Shown: piece after piece, positions 28,434-36,675 of the stretch | How the letters are laid out: the number at the start of each line of letters is the position of its first letter | How positions within the stretch are numbered: the stretch's first letter is position 1 | Assembly: GCF_008642355.1 (NCBI RefSeq) | Contig: NZ_CP029193.1 | Span: forward strand, 2,070,001 to 2,134,000 | DNA: 64,000 nt | Direction: 5' to 3' | Source of the DNA: Streptomyces venezuelae | Lineage (GTDB): Bacteria > Actinomycetota > Actinomycetes > Streptomycetales > Streptomycetaceae | Notes under the pieces: generated by a model | What the model was told of the DNA's origin: nothing | Database searches by the model: none | The model's input: only the letters and a program-made list of their open reading frames with translations | Translations under genes and position numbers: made by a program

Positions 28434-30230
28434 TTGCGCGAGTTCAGCCTTCCGGCCCTGTACGAGGTCCCTGCGGACGGCAATCTGACCGACATCGTCC
28501 GTAGAAATGCCGCGCAGCACCCGGACGTCGCCGTCATCGGCCGCAAGGTCGGAGGGCGCTGGCAGGACGTCACGGCCAAGGCGTTCCTCGCCGACGTGCG
28601 CGCCACCGCCAAGGGCCTGATCGCCGCCGGGGTGCGTCCCGGGGACCGCGTCGGCCTGATGTCCCGCACCCGGTACGAGTGGACGCTCCTCGACTTCGCC
28701 ATCTGGAGCGCGGGCGCGGTCACCGTTCCCGTGTACGAGACGAGCTCCGCCGAGCAGATCCAGTGGATCCTCGGTGACTCCGGCGCGGTGGCCTGCGTCG
28801 TCGAGCTCGACGCGCACGCCGGGGCCGTCGAGTCGGTGCGCGAGGCGCTGCCCGCCCTGAAGCACGTCTGGCAGATCGACGCGGGCGGCGTCGAGGAGCT
28901 GCACGCCGCCGGTGCCGAGGTCCCGGACGCGACCGTCGACGAGCGCAGCGGCGCCGCCAAGGCCGACGACCCCGCCACGATCGTCTACACCTCGGGCACG
29001 ACGGGCCGCCCCAAGGGCTGCGTCCTCACGCACCGCAGCTTCTTCGCGGAGTGCGGCAACGTGGTGGAGCGCCTGAAGCCGCTGTTCCGCACGGGCGAGT
29101 GTTCGGTCCTCCTGTTCCTGCCCGTCGCCCACGTCTTCGGACGGCTGGTCGAGGTCGCCGCGCTGATGGCGCCGATCAAGCTGGGCCACGCGCCCGACGT
29201 CAAGAACCTCACGGAGGAACTCGCCTCGTTCCGGCCGACGATGGTCCTGGGCGTGCCGCGTGTCTTCGAGAAGGTCTACAACTCGGCGCGCGCGAAGGCG
29301 CAGGCGGACGGCAAGGGCAAGATCTTCGACAAGGCGGCGGACACGGCGATCGCGTACAGCCGCGCGCTGGACACGCCGTCGGGCCCGTCGCTGGGCCTGC
29401 GCCTCAAGCACACGCTCTTCGACAAGCTGGTCTTCAGCAAGCTGCGCGCGGTCCTCGGCGGGCGCGGCGAATACGCGATCTCCGGCGGCGCCCCGCTCGG
29501 CGAACGCCTGGGCCACTTCTTCCGCGGCATCGGCTTCACGGTCCTTGAGGGCTACGGCCTGACGGAATCCTGCGCGGCCACGGCGTTCAACCCCTGGGAC
29601 CGCCAGAAGATCGGCACGGTGGGCCAGCCGCTGCCGGGTTCCGTCGTGCGCATAGCGGACGACGGCGAGGTCCTGCTCCACGGCGAGCACCTGTTCTCGC
29701 ACTACTGGAACAACGAGGGCGCGACGGAAGAGGCCCTTGCCGACGGCTGGTTCCACACGGGTGACATCGGCACGCTCGACGAGGACGGGTATCTGCGGAT
29801 CACCGGCCGCAAGAAGGAGATCATCGTCACGGCGGGCGGCAAGAACGTCGCTCCTGCCGTCATCGAGGACCGTATCCGCGCGCACGCACTGGTCGCCGAG
29901 TGCATGGTCGTCGGTGACGGCCGGCCGTTCGTGGGCGCGCTGGTGACCGTCGACGACGAGTTCCTCGGCCGCTGGGCGGCGGAGCACGGCAAGCCGGCGG
30001 GGTCGTCGGCGTCCTCCCTCCGCGACGACGCGGACCTCCTCGCGGCGATCCAGAGCGCGGTGGACGACGGCAACGCGGCGGTCTCCAAGGCGGAGTCCGT
30101 CCGCAAGTTCCGCATCATCGGCTCGCAGTTCACGGAGGAGTCGGGGCACCTGACTCCGTCGCTGAAGCTGAAGAGGAACGTGGTGGCGAAGGACTACGCG
30201 GACGAAATCGAGGCGATTTACCGCGGGTAG
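28434..30230 (+). CDS. Long-chain fatty-acid-CoA ligase
   Basis: A 598-residue AMP-forming ligase (FadD15-like) that activates fatty acids to acyl-CoA. Core motifs: IVYTSGTTGRPKGC (P-loop), VLEGYGLTESCAATAFN, GWFHTGDIGTLDEDGYL and ITGRKKEIIVTAGGKNVAP (hinge and A10 region). The TTG at 28434 is selected because it begins the family-typical LREFSLPALYEVP and is preceded by TAGGAGCAG with proper spacing. It lacks a membrane anchor. Confidence 0.95.
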   Translation: MREFSLPALYEVPADGNLTDIVRRNAAQHPDVAVIGRKVGGRWQDVTAKAFLADVRATAKGLIAAGVRPGDRVGLMSRTRYEWTLLDFAIWSAGAVTVPVYETSSAEQIQWILGDSGAVACVVELDAHAGAVESVREALPALKHVWQIDAGGVEELHAAGAEVPDATVDERSGAAKADDPATIVYTSGTTGRPKGCVLTHRSFFAECGNVVERLKPLFRTGECSVLLFLPVAHVFGRLVEVAALMAPIKLGHAPDVKNLTEELASFRPTMVLGVPRVFEKVYNSARAKAQADGKGKIFDKAADTAIAYSRALDTPSGPSLGLRLKHTLFDKLVFSKLRAVLGGRGEYAISGGAPLGERLGHFFRGIGFTVLEGYGLTESCAATAFNPWDRQKIGTVGQPLPGSVVRIADDGEVLLHGEHLFSHYWNNEGATEEALADGWFHTGDIGTLDEDGYLRITGRKKEIIVTAGGKNVAPAVIEDRIRAHALVAECMVVGDGRPFVGALVTVDDEFLGRWAAEHGKPAGSSASSLRDDADLLAAIQSAVDDGNAAVSKAESVRKFRIIGSQFTEESGHLTPSLKLKRNVVAKDYADEIEAIYRG

Positions 30231-30243
30231 CGTCGGCGGTCCC

Positions 30244-30331
30244 GCCCACTCGCCGTGGGGGTGCATCTCCGTCGGCGACTGCCGCTACGTCGCGCTTGCT
30301 CGCGCAGTTCCTCGCGCCCCTGAAAGGCGGC
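30244..30331 (+). repeat. Dispersed intergenic repeat, copy 3
   Basis: GCCCACTCGCCGTGGGGGT (30244-30262) and TCGCGCAGTTCCTCGCGCCC followed by CTGAAAGGCGGC (30300-30331) repeat the two blocks of copy 2 in the same order. The second block then occurs inverted at 30343-30363, forming the hairpin annotated separately. Confidence 0.65.
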
Positions 30332-30363
30332 TTCGCCACCTCCAGGGGCGCGGGGAACTGCGC
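30302..30363. terminator. Long repeat-derived hairpin between convergent genes
   Basis: GCGCAGTTCCTCGCGCCCCTG (from 30302) pairs with CAGGGGCGCGGGGAACTGCGC (30343-30363), about 20 bp with one mismatch, around a loop that itself contains GGCGGCTTCGCC. It lies between the acyl-CoA ligase stop (30230) and the glycosyltransferase stop (30395) and could terminate both transcripts. Confidence 0.65.
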
Positions 30364-30394
30364 GGCCAGCCCCCGCCCGGCCGCACGCCCTCCG

Positions 30395-31537
30395 CTACAG
30401 GAGTGACTTGAGGTCCTCCGCCAGCGCGTCCCAGCGCCACCGTTCCTCCACCCACGCCCGCCCCCGCTCCCCCATCCGCGACCGAAGCTCCGCGTCGCCG
30501 AGGAGGGCGACGATCCGGTCCGCCGCCTCCTCGGGCGCGCCACCCCGCACGACCCACCCCGTCTCCCCGTCCCGCACCGCATCCGGCGCCCCACCGGAGT
30601 CCCCCGCGACGACCGGCAGGCCCGTCGCGGACGCCTCCAGGTAGACGATGCCGAGGCCCTCCACGTCAAGGCCCCCGCGCCGCGTCCGGCACGGCATGGC
30701 GAAGACGTCCCCCGCGCCGTAGTGCGCGGGCAGTTCCGACCACGGCACGGCCCCCGTGAAGCGGACGGACTCCGCCACCCCCGTCTCGGCGGCGAGCCGA
30801 CGCAGGTCCTTCTCGTACGGGCCGCCCCCCACGATCAGCAGCACCGCGTCCGGCTCCGAGGAGAGAATCCTCGGCATGGCGAGGATCAACGTGTCCTGAC
30901 CCTTGCGCGGCACGAGCCGCGACACGCACACCACCACGGGCCGGTCGGTCAGGCCGAGCCGCGCCCGTACCGCCTCGCCGCCCGACCCGGGGTGGAACGT
31001 CTTCTCGTCGACGCCGGGCGGGAGTTGGACCATGCGGCCCGCGGCCGCCGGGCTCAGCGCCGACGCGATCCGCGAGCGCGTGTACTCGCCGAGATACGTG
31101 ATCGTGTCCGTCGAATCGCCGATCCGGCGGAGGAGTTGCCGGGAAGCGGGGAGTTGCGCCCAGCCCGCCTCATGGCCGTGCGTCGTCGCGACCAGCCGCG
31201 TCGCCCCCGCCTTGCGCAGCGCGGGCGCCATGAGCCCGAGCGGCGCAGCCGCCCCGAACCACACCGACGTACAGCCGTGTTCGCGCAGGAGCGACACCGC
31301 GCGCCGGGTGACGCGAGGCGTCGGCAGCAGCATCGTCGTGGGGTCGCGTACGACGTGGAAGGGCTGCTCGGCGTCGAAGGCGGCCGTCGCCTCCGCGCCC
31401 TCGCGGCCCCGCTTCCACGTCGAGGCGTAGACGACGAGCTGCTCGGGGTCCAGGCGCAGCGCCATGTTGTGCAGGAACGCCTGGATGCCACCGGGCCTGG
31501 GCGGGAAGTCGTTCGTGACGATCAGGGTCTTGTGCAT
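30395..31537 (-). CDS. GT4-family glycosyltransferase (PimB/mannosyltransferase-like)
   Basis: A 380-residue GT-B glycosyltransferase. VTNDFPPRPGGIQAFLHNMA is the acceptor-side N-terminus typical of PimB/PimC-like mannosyltransferases, VVCVSRLVPRKGQDTLI starts the nucleotide-sugar domain, and EGLGIVYLEASATGLPVVAG is the E-x7-E donor motif. A role in phosphatidylinositol mannoside or other cell-envelope glycan assembly fits the family and the neighbouring GT87-like protein. The ATG is followed by family-typical MHKTLIVTND. Confidence 0.92.
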   Translation of the reverse strand: MHKTLIVTNDFPPRPGGIQAFLHNMALRLDPEQLVVYASTWKRGREGAEATAAFDAEQPFHVVRDPTTMLLPTPRVTRRAVSLLREHGCTSVWFGAAAPLGLMAPALRKAGATRLVATTHGHEAGWAQLPASRQLLRRIGDSTDTITYLGEYTRSRIASALSPAAAGRMVQLPPGVDEKTFHPGSGGEAVRARLGLTDRPVVVCVSRLVPRKGQDTLILAMPRILSSEPDAVLLIVGGGPYEKDLRRLAAETGVAESVRFTGAVPWSELPAHYGAGDVFAMPCRTRRGGLDVEGLGIVYLEASATGLPVVAGDSGGAPDAVRDGETGWVVRGGAPEEAADRIVALLGDAELRSRMGERGRAWVEERWRWDALAEDLKSLL

Positions 31538-31669
31538 CGCGCACGACAGTACCGAAGGCCGGCCCCGGTGCCGAAAGCCACGGCCCAGCCTCTTCGCCCC
31601 CACCCCACCCCTCCCGGCATCATGACGTCTCGAATCCCAATGAAGTATGTGAAAAGGGGCGAGGCGCTC

Positions 31670-32908
31670 ATGGCACGCATCCTGACCGTCTGGGGGCTGA
31701 CCAGAGCCCTGCTCATGCTCTTCGTCCTGCGCGTGTTCACCGCCCCCGGACCTGACGTGACCAGCGACGTCTCCGTCATCTACCAGGGCTGGTACGAGAT
31801 CCTGCGCACCGGCACCTTCCCCCTCGACGACGTCACCTGGCAGTACCCGCCCGCCGCCGCCCTCGCGGTCCTCTCCCCCGCCCTCCTGCCCTTCCTCGGG
31901 TACGCGCCCGCCTTCTTCGTGCTGTGTCTGCTGTGCGATGCGGCGGTGTGCGCGCTGTTGCTCCACGCCGGGCGGCGGCCCGGGAAGTCGCCGCGGGGCG
32001 CCTGGGTGTGGGTGATCGGCGTGGTCCTGCTCGGGCCCATCGCGTACGCGCGGTACGACGTGATGGTCGCCGCCGTCGCCGTCGCCGGGCTGCTGGCAGG
32101 GGCCCGGCACCCCCGCACGATGGGGGCGCTCGCGGGGTTCGGGGCGCTGCTCAAGGGGTGGCCCGTGCTGCTGCTCGTCGGCGCGCCGCGCGGGCGGGCG
32201 ACGCGCCGGTCGTGGAGCGCGGCCGCGGGCACGGCCCTTGTGCTCGCTCTGGCTTTCCTGGTCACGATGCCGGGGGCGCCGGCCTTCCTCACCTTCCAGC
32301 GCGACCGCGGCACCGAGGTGGAGTCACTCGGCGCGCTCGTCTTCCACATCGCGCGCCACTTCGGCTGGCGGGGCGAAGTGCGGCTCAACTACGGCTCGGT
32401 GGAATTCCTCGGTCCGTACGTTCCGCTGGTGAGCACCGTCGCCCAGGGGTTGTCCGTGGCCGCCTTCTGCTGGCTCCTCGTATGGCGGCTGCGGGCCCGG
32501 GGCCGTACGGCGAGTACTCCCGCGGACGCGGCTTTCGTCGCCGTGCTGCTCTTCACCACCACGAGCCGGGTGATCAGCCCGCAGTACATGCTGTGGCTGG
32601 TCGGCACGGCGGCCGTGTGCCTGGCGTTCCGTGCGAGCCCCATGGTGGTGCCTGCACGGCTGGTGCTCGTGGCCACGTTCGTGACGTTCCTGGAGTTCCC
32701 CGTGTGGTTCTCGCACGTGGTGGCCGGTGATCCGCTGGGCCTGGTTCTGCTGTTCGTGCGCAACGGTCTGCTGGTCGCGGCGACCGTGCTGGCCTGCCGG
32801 AACCTGTGGCGCCGTACGGTGTCCGCGCCGCACGGAGCGGCGGCGCGCCCGGTGCCGGAGCAGATCAGCCAAGCTCCGCGCGCAGATACGTACGCCAGCG
32901 CGCCGTGA
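31670..32908 (+). CDS. Polytopic membrane protein, GT87-like mannosyltransferase
   Basis: A 412-residue protein with about ten hydrophobic segments. DVTSDVSVIYQGWYEIL followed by WQYPPAAALAVL is the DPMxY/QYPP-type signature of actinobacterial polyprenol-phosphate mannosyltransferases (GT-C, GT87). SRVISPQYMLWLVG near residue 300 is the second family motif. These enzymes use polyprenyl-phosphomannose on the outer face. The ATG at 31670 is chosen because GGGGCGAGG precedes it; earlier in-frame ATGs (31622, 31640) have no ribosome site. Its 3' end overlaps the convergent peptidase by 44 bp. Confidence 0.85.
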   Translation: MARILTVWGLTRALLMLFVLRVFTAPGPDVTSDVSVIYQGWYEILRTGTFPLDDVTWQYPPAAALAVLSPALLPFLGYAPAFFVLCLLCDAAVCALLLHAGRRPGKSPRGAWVWVIGVVLLGPIAYARYDVMVAAVAVAGLLAGARHPRTMGALAGFGALLKGWPVLLLVGAPRGRATRRSWSAAAGTALVLALAFLVTMPGAPAFLTFQRDRGTEVESLGALVFHIARHFGWRGEVRLNYGSVEFLGPYVPLVSTVAQGLSVAAFCWLLVWRLRARGRTASTPADAAFVAVLLFTTTSRVISPQYMLWLVGTAAVCLAFRASPMVVPARLVLVATFVTFLEFPVWFSHVVAGDPLGLVLLFVRNGLLVAATVLACRNLWRRTVSAPHGAAARPVPEQISQAPRADTYASAP

Positions 32909-34070
32909 AGTCCTCGGGCGTGGTGTCGAGGACGCCCCGCAGCGCGCCCTCGACCGCGCCGTCACGGCCCTCGTGGGCGCCCACCGCCTCGTAGAAGTCC
33001 GTGAGCTTCCGCTCGCCCCACTGCTCGGCGATCATCCGGCAGGCCAGCCACGCGCCCTCGTACGCCACCGCGAGCTTCGTGGCGTCCCCGCCGAAGCCGA
33101 AGTCCTTGTCGTCGGGGAGCGCGGCGGGCAGCCGGCTGTGCCGCACCGCGCGGCGCAGCTCGGGGGCGGCCTGTGCGGCGGTGCGTCCGGTGTTGCGGTA
33201 GCCGACCCAGTCGGCGAAGCCCTCGGAGAGCCAGAGCGGGGTGGCCGCGGAGGTCTCGGTACGGGTCGCGACGTGGGTGGCCTCGTGGGTGAGGACGACC
33301 CGCTTGCCGAAGTCTCCGAGCACGCCGTACGCCTCGGGGTTGACGATGATCCGGTCGGCGGGGGCCTTTCCCGCCCCGCCCGTCTCGCCGGTGGTGACCG
33401 CGGCGATCCCGCGGTAGCCGGACGCGGGCGCCCCGAGGAGCCTTGCCATGCCGTCCAGCGACCGGGGCACGAGGACGACGATCCGTCCCGGCCACTTCCC
33501 CGGCCAGGCGTCCCGCACCGCGGGCACCGCCCGGTCGGCGAGCTCGCGGTGGGCCCGCAGGTCGGCGGCGCTCTGCCCGACGCCGAGGACGAGGCTGCGC
33601 CGGCCGCGCTCGGCGGTCACGTGCCCCTGGTCCCAGAGCTGTTCGCCGGTCTTCTTCGCGGGCCGCTCGTCGGTGACGTACCACTGCCCGCCGGTGCGCC
33701 GCAGCGAGATCGTGCGCTCGGCGGTGATCGGCGCGCGGTCGTAGCCCTTGACGCGGTAGTGGAGTTCGGCGCCGGCCGTGGCGCGTGCGCCGTCGCGGTC
33801 GAGGCCGGTCAGCCGGTAGTCCCAGGATTCCAGCGGGACGGCGCGCAGGCGCCCGAAGAGGTCCTCGGCGTCCTTCGCGGGGCGCTCGGTCCTGTCGTAC
33901 GCCTGCTCGTTCCCGTCGAGGACGGCCCGCGCCCGCCGGTCGAGGACCTCACGCACCTCGCCCGCCGCCGCGTCCGGGACGGGGTCGCGGCCGCCGCACC
34001 CGGCCAGCACGACGAGACAGAGGGCGCAGCAGAGCGCCACCAGCCATGACCCACGTCCGTGACCTGCCAC
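32865..34070 (-). CDS. Lipoprotein with MA-type zinc metallopeptidase domain
   Basis: A 401-residue exported protein. The N-terminal lipobox LAGC (residues ~22-25) follows a hydrophobic h-region, so it should be lipid-anchored. Residues ~40-150 resemble a substrate-sensing domain; VLTHEATHVAT holds the HExxH zinc site, and LWLSEGFADWVGY supplies the third ligand Glu, together a peptidase MA-like/gluzincin arrangement. GTG start with TACGAT ending 7 nt upstream. Targets unknown, presumably cell-envelope proteins. Confidence 0.88.
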   Translation of the reverse strand: MAGHGRGSWLVALCCALCLVVLAGCGGRDPVPDAAAGEVREVLDRRARAVLDGNEQAYDRTERPAKDAEDLFGRLRAVPLESWDYRLTGLDRDGARATAGAELHYRVKGYDRAPITAERTISLRRTGGQWYVTDERPAKKTGEQLWDQGHVTAERGRRSLVLGVGQSAADLRAHRELADRAVPAVRDAWPGKWPGRIVVLVPRSLDGMARLLGAPASGYRGIAAVTTGETGGAGKAPADRIIVNPEAYGVLGDFGKRVVLTHEATHVATRTETSAATPLWLSEGFADWVGYRNTGRTAAQAAPELRRAVRHSRLPAALPDDKDFGFGGDATKLAVAYEGAWLACRMIAEQWGERKLTDFYEAVGAHEGRDGAVEGALRGVLDTTPEDFTARWRTYLRAELG

Positions 34071-34108
34071 CTTCCCGATCGTACGGGGCGTGCGCGGCGG
34101 ACGGCCGG

Positions 34109-35137
34109 TCAGATCCGCGTCACGGACGACACCGGCATCATGCCGACGGGGTCGTAGCGGACCGGCGCTCCGGGGTAGGGGGCGTGCACGACCTGGCCGT
34201 TGCCCATGTACATCCCGATGTGGCTGGCGTCGTCTCGGTAGGCGACCAGGTCACCGGGTTGCGCCTCGGACAGGGACACCTGGCGTCCCGCGTACCGCTG
34301 GGCCTGCGAGGTGCGCGGCAGGCCGACCCCGGCCTGGGCGTACGACCACTGCATGAGGCCGGAGCAGTCGAATCCGGAGGGGCCGTTGGCGCCCCACACG
34401 TAGGGCTTGCCGATCGCGGACCTGGCGGCGGCGATCGCCGCGGCGGCCCGCGAGGAGGCCGGGGCGCCGCCGAGCTCCGGCAGGCCGTCGCGTGCGCCGG
34501 ACCGCGAGGACCTGTCGTACGCGTCGCGCTCGTCGTCGGGCAGCGAGTTGAGGAGCTTCCTGGCCTTGGCGAGCTTGTGCTCGACGGAGCGCTTGTGGCG
34601 GGCGACGGTGACGCGGCTCTTCTCCAGCTCGGCGAGTTTGCGGCCCGCCTCGGCGCGCTGCTGCGCGAGGGTGCGCTGCGCCCGCTGGAGGTCGGCCAGT
34701 TCACCCGCCTGACGGGTGCTGACGCGGTCGAGGACGGAGGCCCGTTCCAGGTAGCGGTCGGGGTCGGAGGAGAGCATCAGGGCCAGCGAGGGGTCGATGC
34801 CGCCCTCGCGGTACTGCGCCCCCGCGAGGGCGCCGAGGGCGCCGCGCATCCGGTTGATGCGCTCCTGGCCGCGCGCGACGCTGTCCTTGGCCCTGGCGAC
34901 CTGGGCGCGCAGCTTGTCGGCGTGCTCGTCGGCCTTGTTGTACGACTCGGTGGCCCGCTCCGCCTGTTCGTAGAGCCGGTCCACCATGGCCCGCGTGTCG
35001 GACGGCTTGTCCTGCGGCGCGGCACCTGCGGGCGCGGCAGCGAGGGCCGCCGCCGCGGTGGCCGCTGCCGCTGAAAGGACGGTCACGCGCGTGCTCCGGT
35101 CGTTGCCGGGCTGTGCGGGACGGCGATGGAACCCCAC
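34109..35137 (-). CDS. NlpC/P60 peptidoglycan endopeptidase (copy 2)
   Basis: A 342-residue secreted cell-wall hydrolase. A signal peptide (VTVLSAAAATAAAALAAAPAGA) follows a basic start, then a coiled-coil region (~50-215) with repeated heptads, then the C-terminal NlpC/P60 domain: FDCSGLMQWSYAQ holds the catalytic Cys, ASHIGMYMGNGQVVHAP the His. It cleaves D-Glu-meso-DAP-type bonds in stem peptides. Start GTG at 35137 is set by alignment with the neighbouring paralogue (VGFHRRP vs MASHRRP). It is the downstream member of a tandem pair. Confidence 0.92.
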   Translation of the reverse strand: MGFHRRPAQPGNDRSTRVTVLSAAAATAAAALAAAPAGAAPQDKPSDTRAMVDRLYEQAERATESYNKADEHADKLRAQVARAKDSVARGQERINRMRGALGALAGAQYREGGIDPSLALMLSSDPDRYLERASVLDRVSTRQAGELADLQRAQRTLAQQRAEAGRKLAELEKSRVTVARHKRSVEHKLAKARKLLNSLPDDERDAYDRSSRSGARDGLPELGGAPASSRAAAAIAAARSAIGKPYVWGANGPSGFDCSGLMQWSYAQAGVGLPRTSQAQRYAGRQVSLSEAQPGDLVAYRDDASHIGMYMGNGQVVHAPYPGAPVRYDPVGMMPVSSVTRI

Positions 35138-35166
35138 GAGACGCTGATCTCCCTTCCGCTGGCGCA

Positions 35167-35184
35167 CCCCGGGACGTCCCGGGG
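35167..35184. promoter_or_regulatory. Perfect 18-bp palindrome upstream of NlpC/P60 copy 2
   Basis: CCCCGGGACGTCCCGGGG is fully self-complementary and lies 30-47 nt before the GTG. It could be an operator or a stem that affects the 5' leader. No known regulator motif was recognised. Confidence 0.4.
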
Positions 35185-35377
35185 AATGCGCGCCGACAGT
35201 AGCCGTGCGCGAACGGACGGCCAAAGACCCGTCCGGGTGCGGAAAGAGCGCGGACAGCCCGACGCCCCGCTTCTGACGCAGGTCATCAACGGGGCGTGGG
35301 GTCAGCGGGAGTTGCCGGAATTCGCCCGTTTGGGCGGTGTCGGCAATGCGTTGACGGCGGGCGTCAACGGTGGGTCG

Positions 35378-36409
35378 TCAGACGCGGACGCCGAACTGGA
35401 AGGTGCCGAGGTAGGCCATCGACTCGTAGCGCACCGAGGCGCCGGGGTGCGGGGCGTGCAGCACCTGGCCGTTGCCCGCGTAGAAGCCGACGTGCGCGAG
35501 GTTGTTGAAGAACACCAGGTCGCCGGGCTTGAGCTCGCTGCGGCCGATCCGCGTGCCGTCGTTCTGCTGGGTGTACGTGGTCCGGGAGATGTGGACGCCG
35601 GCCTGCGCGAACCCCCACTGGGTGAGCCCGGAGCAGTCGTAGGAGTTGGGTCCCGTGCCGCCGGAGACGTAGGGCTTGCCTATCTGGGTGGCGGCGGCGG
35701 CCATGGCGGCGGCGCCGCGGCCGGAGGCGGGCTTCTCGTCGCCGAGGTCCACACGCTTGTCGGCGGCGCGGCTCGCGCGCTTCTGCTCCTTGGCGGCCAG
35801 GTCCGCCTTCTCCTTGGCGGTCAGCGTGTTGAGGAGCTTCTGCGCCTCGCCGAGCTTGGCCTGGACTTCCCTCTTCTTCTTGCCGAGCTCCGTACGGGTG
35901 TCGGCGAGGTCGTCCAGCTTGCCCGCGGCCTCCTTGCGCTGCTGCGCGAGGTCCCGCTGCTTCTTCTGGATCTTCTTGAGGCCGTCGACCTGCTGGCTGC
36001 TCAGCTGGTCGAGGGTGGACGCCTTGTCGAGGTAGTCGTCCGGATCGGAGGAGAGGAAGAGCTGCAGGGAGGGGTCGATGCCGCCGGAGCGGTACTGGGC
36101 GCTGGCCATCGTGCCGAGGCCGTCGCGCAGGTCGTTGAGCTCCTCCTGGCCGCGGGCGACCTTGTCCTGGAGGTCGCCGATCTGCTTCTCGAGCTTCTCC
36201 TGCTTCTCCTTGGCCCCGTTGTACTTGTCGGTGGCCCGCTCCGCGTCCTCGTAGAGCTTGTCGACCTTGGACTTGACCTCGTCCTTGCTCGGCTTCGGCG
36301 CGGCCTGGGCGGCGCCCTGCGAGGTGAGTGCCACGGCAGCGGCGGCGGTCGCGGTGAGCACGGTCACGCGGGTGCGGCTCGGCTGCTTGGGTCGACGGTG
36401 GGACGCCAC
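35378..36409 (-). CDS. NlpC/P60 peptidoglycan endopeptidase (copy 1)
   Basis: A 343-residue paralogue of the next gene. Signal peptide VTVLTATAAAAVALTSQGAAQA, coiled-coil domain rich in Lys/Glu (KEKQEKLEKQIGDLQDKVARG) to about residue 225, then the hydrolase domain with YDCSGLTQWGFAQ (catalytic Cys) and LAHVGFYAGNGQVLHAPHPG (His). The coiled coil resembles RipA/PcsB-like autoinhibitory or septum-targeting helices. A long AT-richer leader upstream may carry a riboswitch (see 36412). Confidence 0.93.
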   Translation of the reverse strand: MASHRRPKQPSRTRVTVLTATAAAAVALTSQGAAQAAPKPSKDEVKSKVDKLYEDAERATDKYNGAKEKQEKLEKQIGDLQDKVARGQEELNDLRDGLGTMASAQYRSGGIDPSLQLFLSSDPDDYLDKASTLDQLSSQQVDGLKKIQKKQRDLAQQRKEAAGKLDDLADTRTELGKKKREVQAKLGEAQKLLNTLTAKEKADLAAKEQKRASRAADKRVDLGDEKPASGRGAAAMAAAATQIGKPYVSGGTGPNSYDCSGLTQWGFAQAGVHISRTTYTQQNDGTRIGRSELKPGDLVFFNNLAHVGFYAGNGQVLHAPHPGASVRYESMAYLGTFQFGVRV

Positions 36410-36411
36410 GA

Positions 36412-36525
36412 AGGCGGCTCCTTCTTCCTCCGGCCGCCTACCGGGACCCGGTCGGCGGGTACCGCCGCCGTCACCCCGGATGGGTGATCAACCGAGCGGA
36501 GGTTCGAGGTGACATTAGTGACGTT
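36412..36525 (-). promoter_or_regulatory. Structured leader, possible ydaO-type (c-di-AMP) riboswitch remnant
   Basis: On the minus strand the leader reads ...CGGTTGATCACCCATCCGGGGTGACGG...GCCGACCGGGTCCCGGTAGGCGGCCGGAGGAAGAAGGAG, which resembles the 3' half of ydaO motifs (GGGGTGA..., GCCGAAC.CGG.AGCTAACC.CGGTAGGC, GGAGAGA). ydaO switches do precede NlpC/P60 and Rpf genes in Streptomyces. The usual 5' GGGGAACC block was not found, so this may be degenerate or a different leader. The region 36526-36660 beyond it is AT-rich (AACAAAAAATCG) and probably holds the promoter. Confidence 0.35.
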
Positions 36526-36675
36526 CTTGTGATCAGTTCAAATCACACCAACAAAAAATCGTCCCTGCAGAGCATTCTTTACTCATGACGCACGGTCAGT
36601 GATGATCTTCTGACGCTACGTCGCGTGAGGGGCACCTCAATTCGGGCATAGGGCCCAGGAGTTGCCGAGTGCCCT

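Noticed and set aside
28287..30266. A 659-codon frame opposite the acyl-CoA ligase
   Set aside because: Antisense shadow with Arg/Leu/Asp-rich translation. The ligase frame has all AMP-ligase motifs.
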